From NCBI GenBank assembly GCA_946637575.1, contig CAMPBJ010000068.1, forward strand, positions 1 through 5,624: DNA of 5,624 bases, written 5' to 3'. This document shows positions 5,466-5,624 of this stretch, one piece after another. Each line of letters begins with the position of its first letter. The first letter of the stretch is position 1. Origin of the DNA: an uncultured Clostridia bacterium (GTDB lineage Bacteria; Bacillota; Clostridia; Christensenellales; Borkfalkiaceae). Under the pieces are notes generated by a model. The model did no database searches and was not told where the DNA came from. It worked only from the letters and a program-made list of their open reading frames with translations. Position numbers and translations under genes: made by a program.

Positions 5466-5624
5466 CTATATGATCTTATTTTTCTTCGTTCCCTTTATCT
5501 TACCGTAGTCTTTATCTTGCGTAAAGTCGCGCTCTTTTTTGTACTCGCCGCCGAGCGATTCTATCGCGAACCGTAGTTCGACAAAGTCGGCGTATCTTAT
5601 CTTTTCGTTTTCTATTGCAGTCAA
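5466..5624 (-). CDS. C-terminal 52 residues of an unrecognised protein (5' end outside window)
   Basis: An open frame entering from the right edge and ending with TAG at 5466-5468. It contains KIRYADFVELRFAIESLGGE, probably one helix, followed by a highly charged tail with YKKERDFTQDKDYGKIKG and ending KKNKII. Codon use (many GCG, TTC, ATA, AAA codons) matches the neighbours. The first visible codon is TTG, which could in principle be a start, but no upstream sequence is available to test this, so it is treated as partial. The 58 bases between its stop and the 38-residue gene contain no convincing promoter, supporting co-transcription. No function can be assigned from this tail. Confidence 0.7.
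   Translation of the reverse strand: MTAIENEKIRYADFVELRFAIESLGGEYKKERDFTQDKDYGKIKGTKKNKII

Noticed and set aside
5370..5576. Plus-strand 68-residue Phe/Leu-rich frame resembling a membrane peptide
   Set aside because: It starts at GTG without a ribosome binding site; the hydrophobic composition is the antisense image of Lys-rich codons in the 38-residue gene and the adjacent C-terminal fragment.

Overview
The window looks like a stretch of an ordinary chromosome from a Gram-positive, anaerobic, gut-type Clostridia bacterium. I base this on sigma-A-like promoters, strong AGGAG Shine-Dalgarno sites, hairpin-plus-T-tract terminators, standard stop codons, and a large BspA-type leucine-rich-repeat surface protein whose N-terminal H-x-Y/PTCTEKG modules I associate with gut Firmicutes. 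A Christensenellales/Borkfalkiaceae-like host is my best guess from memory of similar proteins, not something the sequence proves.

Layout from left to right. Positions 1-792 (minus) hold the N-terminal 264 residues of asparaginyl-tRNA synthetase (asnS), with its own promoter and no room for a T-box leader. Positions 883-911 hold a hairpin terminator that ends the next gene. Positions 927-2051 (minus) hold a 374-residue GNAT-fold-like protein of unknown substrate, with a textbook Shine-Dalgarno site and promoter. Positions 2052-2170 form a compact divergent promoter region. Positions 2171-5245 (plus) hold a 1024-residue exported protein: signal peptide/lipobox, three Cys/His modules, two Listeria-Bacteroides-type repeat domains, then about 22 BspA-type leucine-rich repeats. 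A bidirectional hairpin terminator lies at 5263-5286. On the minus strand beyond it are a 38-residue lysine-rich small protein (5291-5407) and the last 52 residues of an unrecognised protein (5466-5624), probably in one transcript.

The genes do not form a pathway. They read as a translation housekeeping gene, a stand-alone acyltransferase-like protein, a cell-surface protein expressed on its own, and the tail of another operon. I saw no mobile element, CRISPR array, tRNA or rRNA, and no complete new system. The points most worth a second look are the apparently leaderless, Shine-Dalgarno-free start of the surface protein, the conserved four-ligand pattern in its N-terminal modules (with a Cys-to-His swap in the third), and the unannotated 38-residue gene whose ribosome binding site sits in a hairpin loop.
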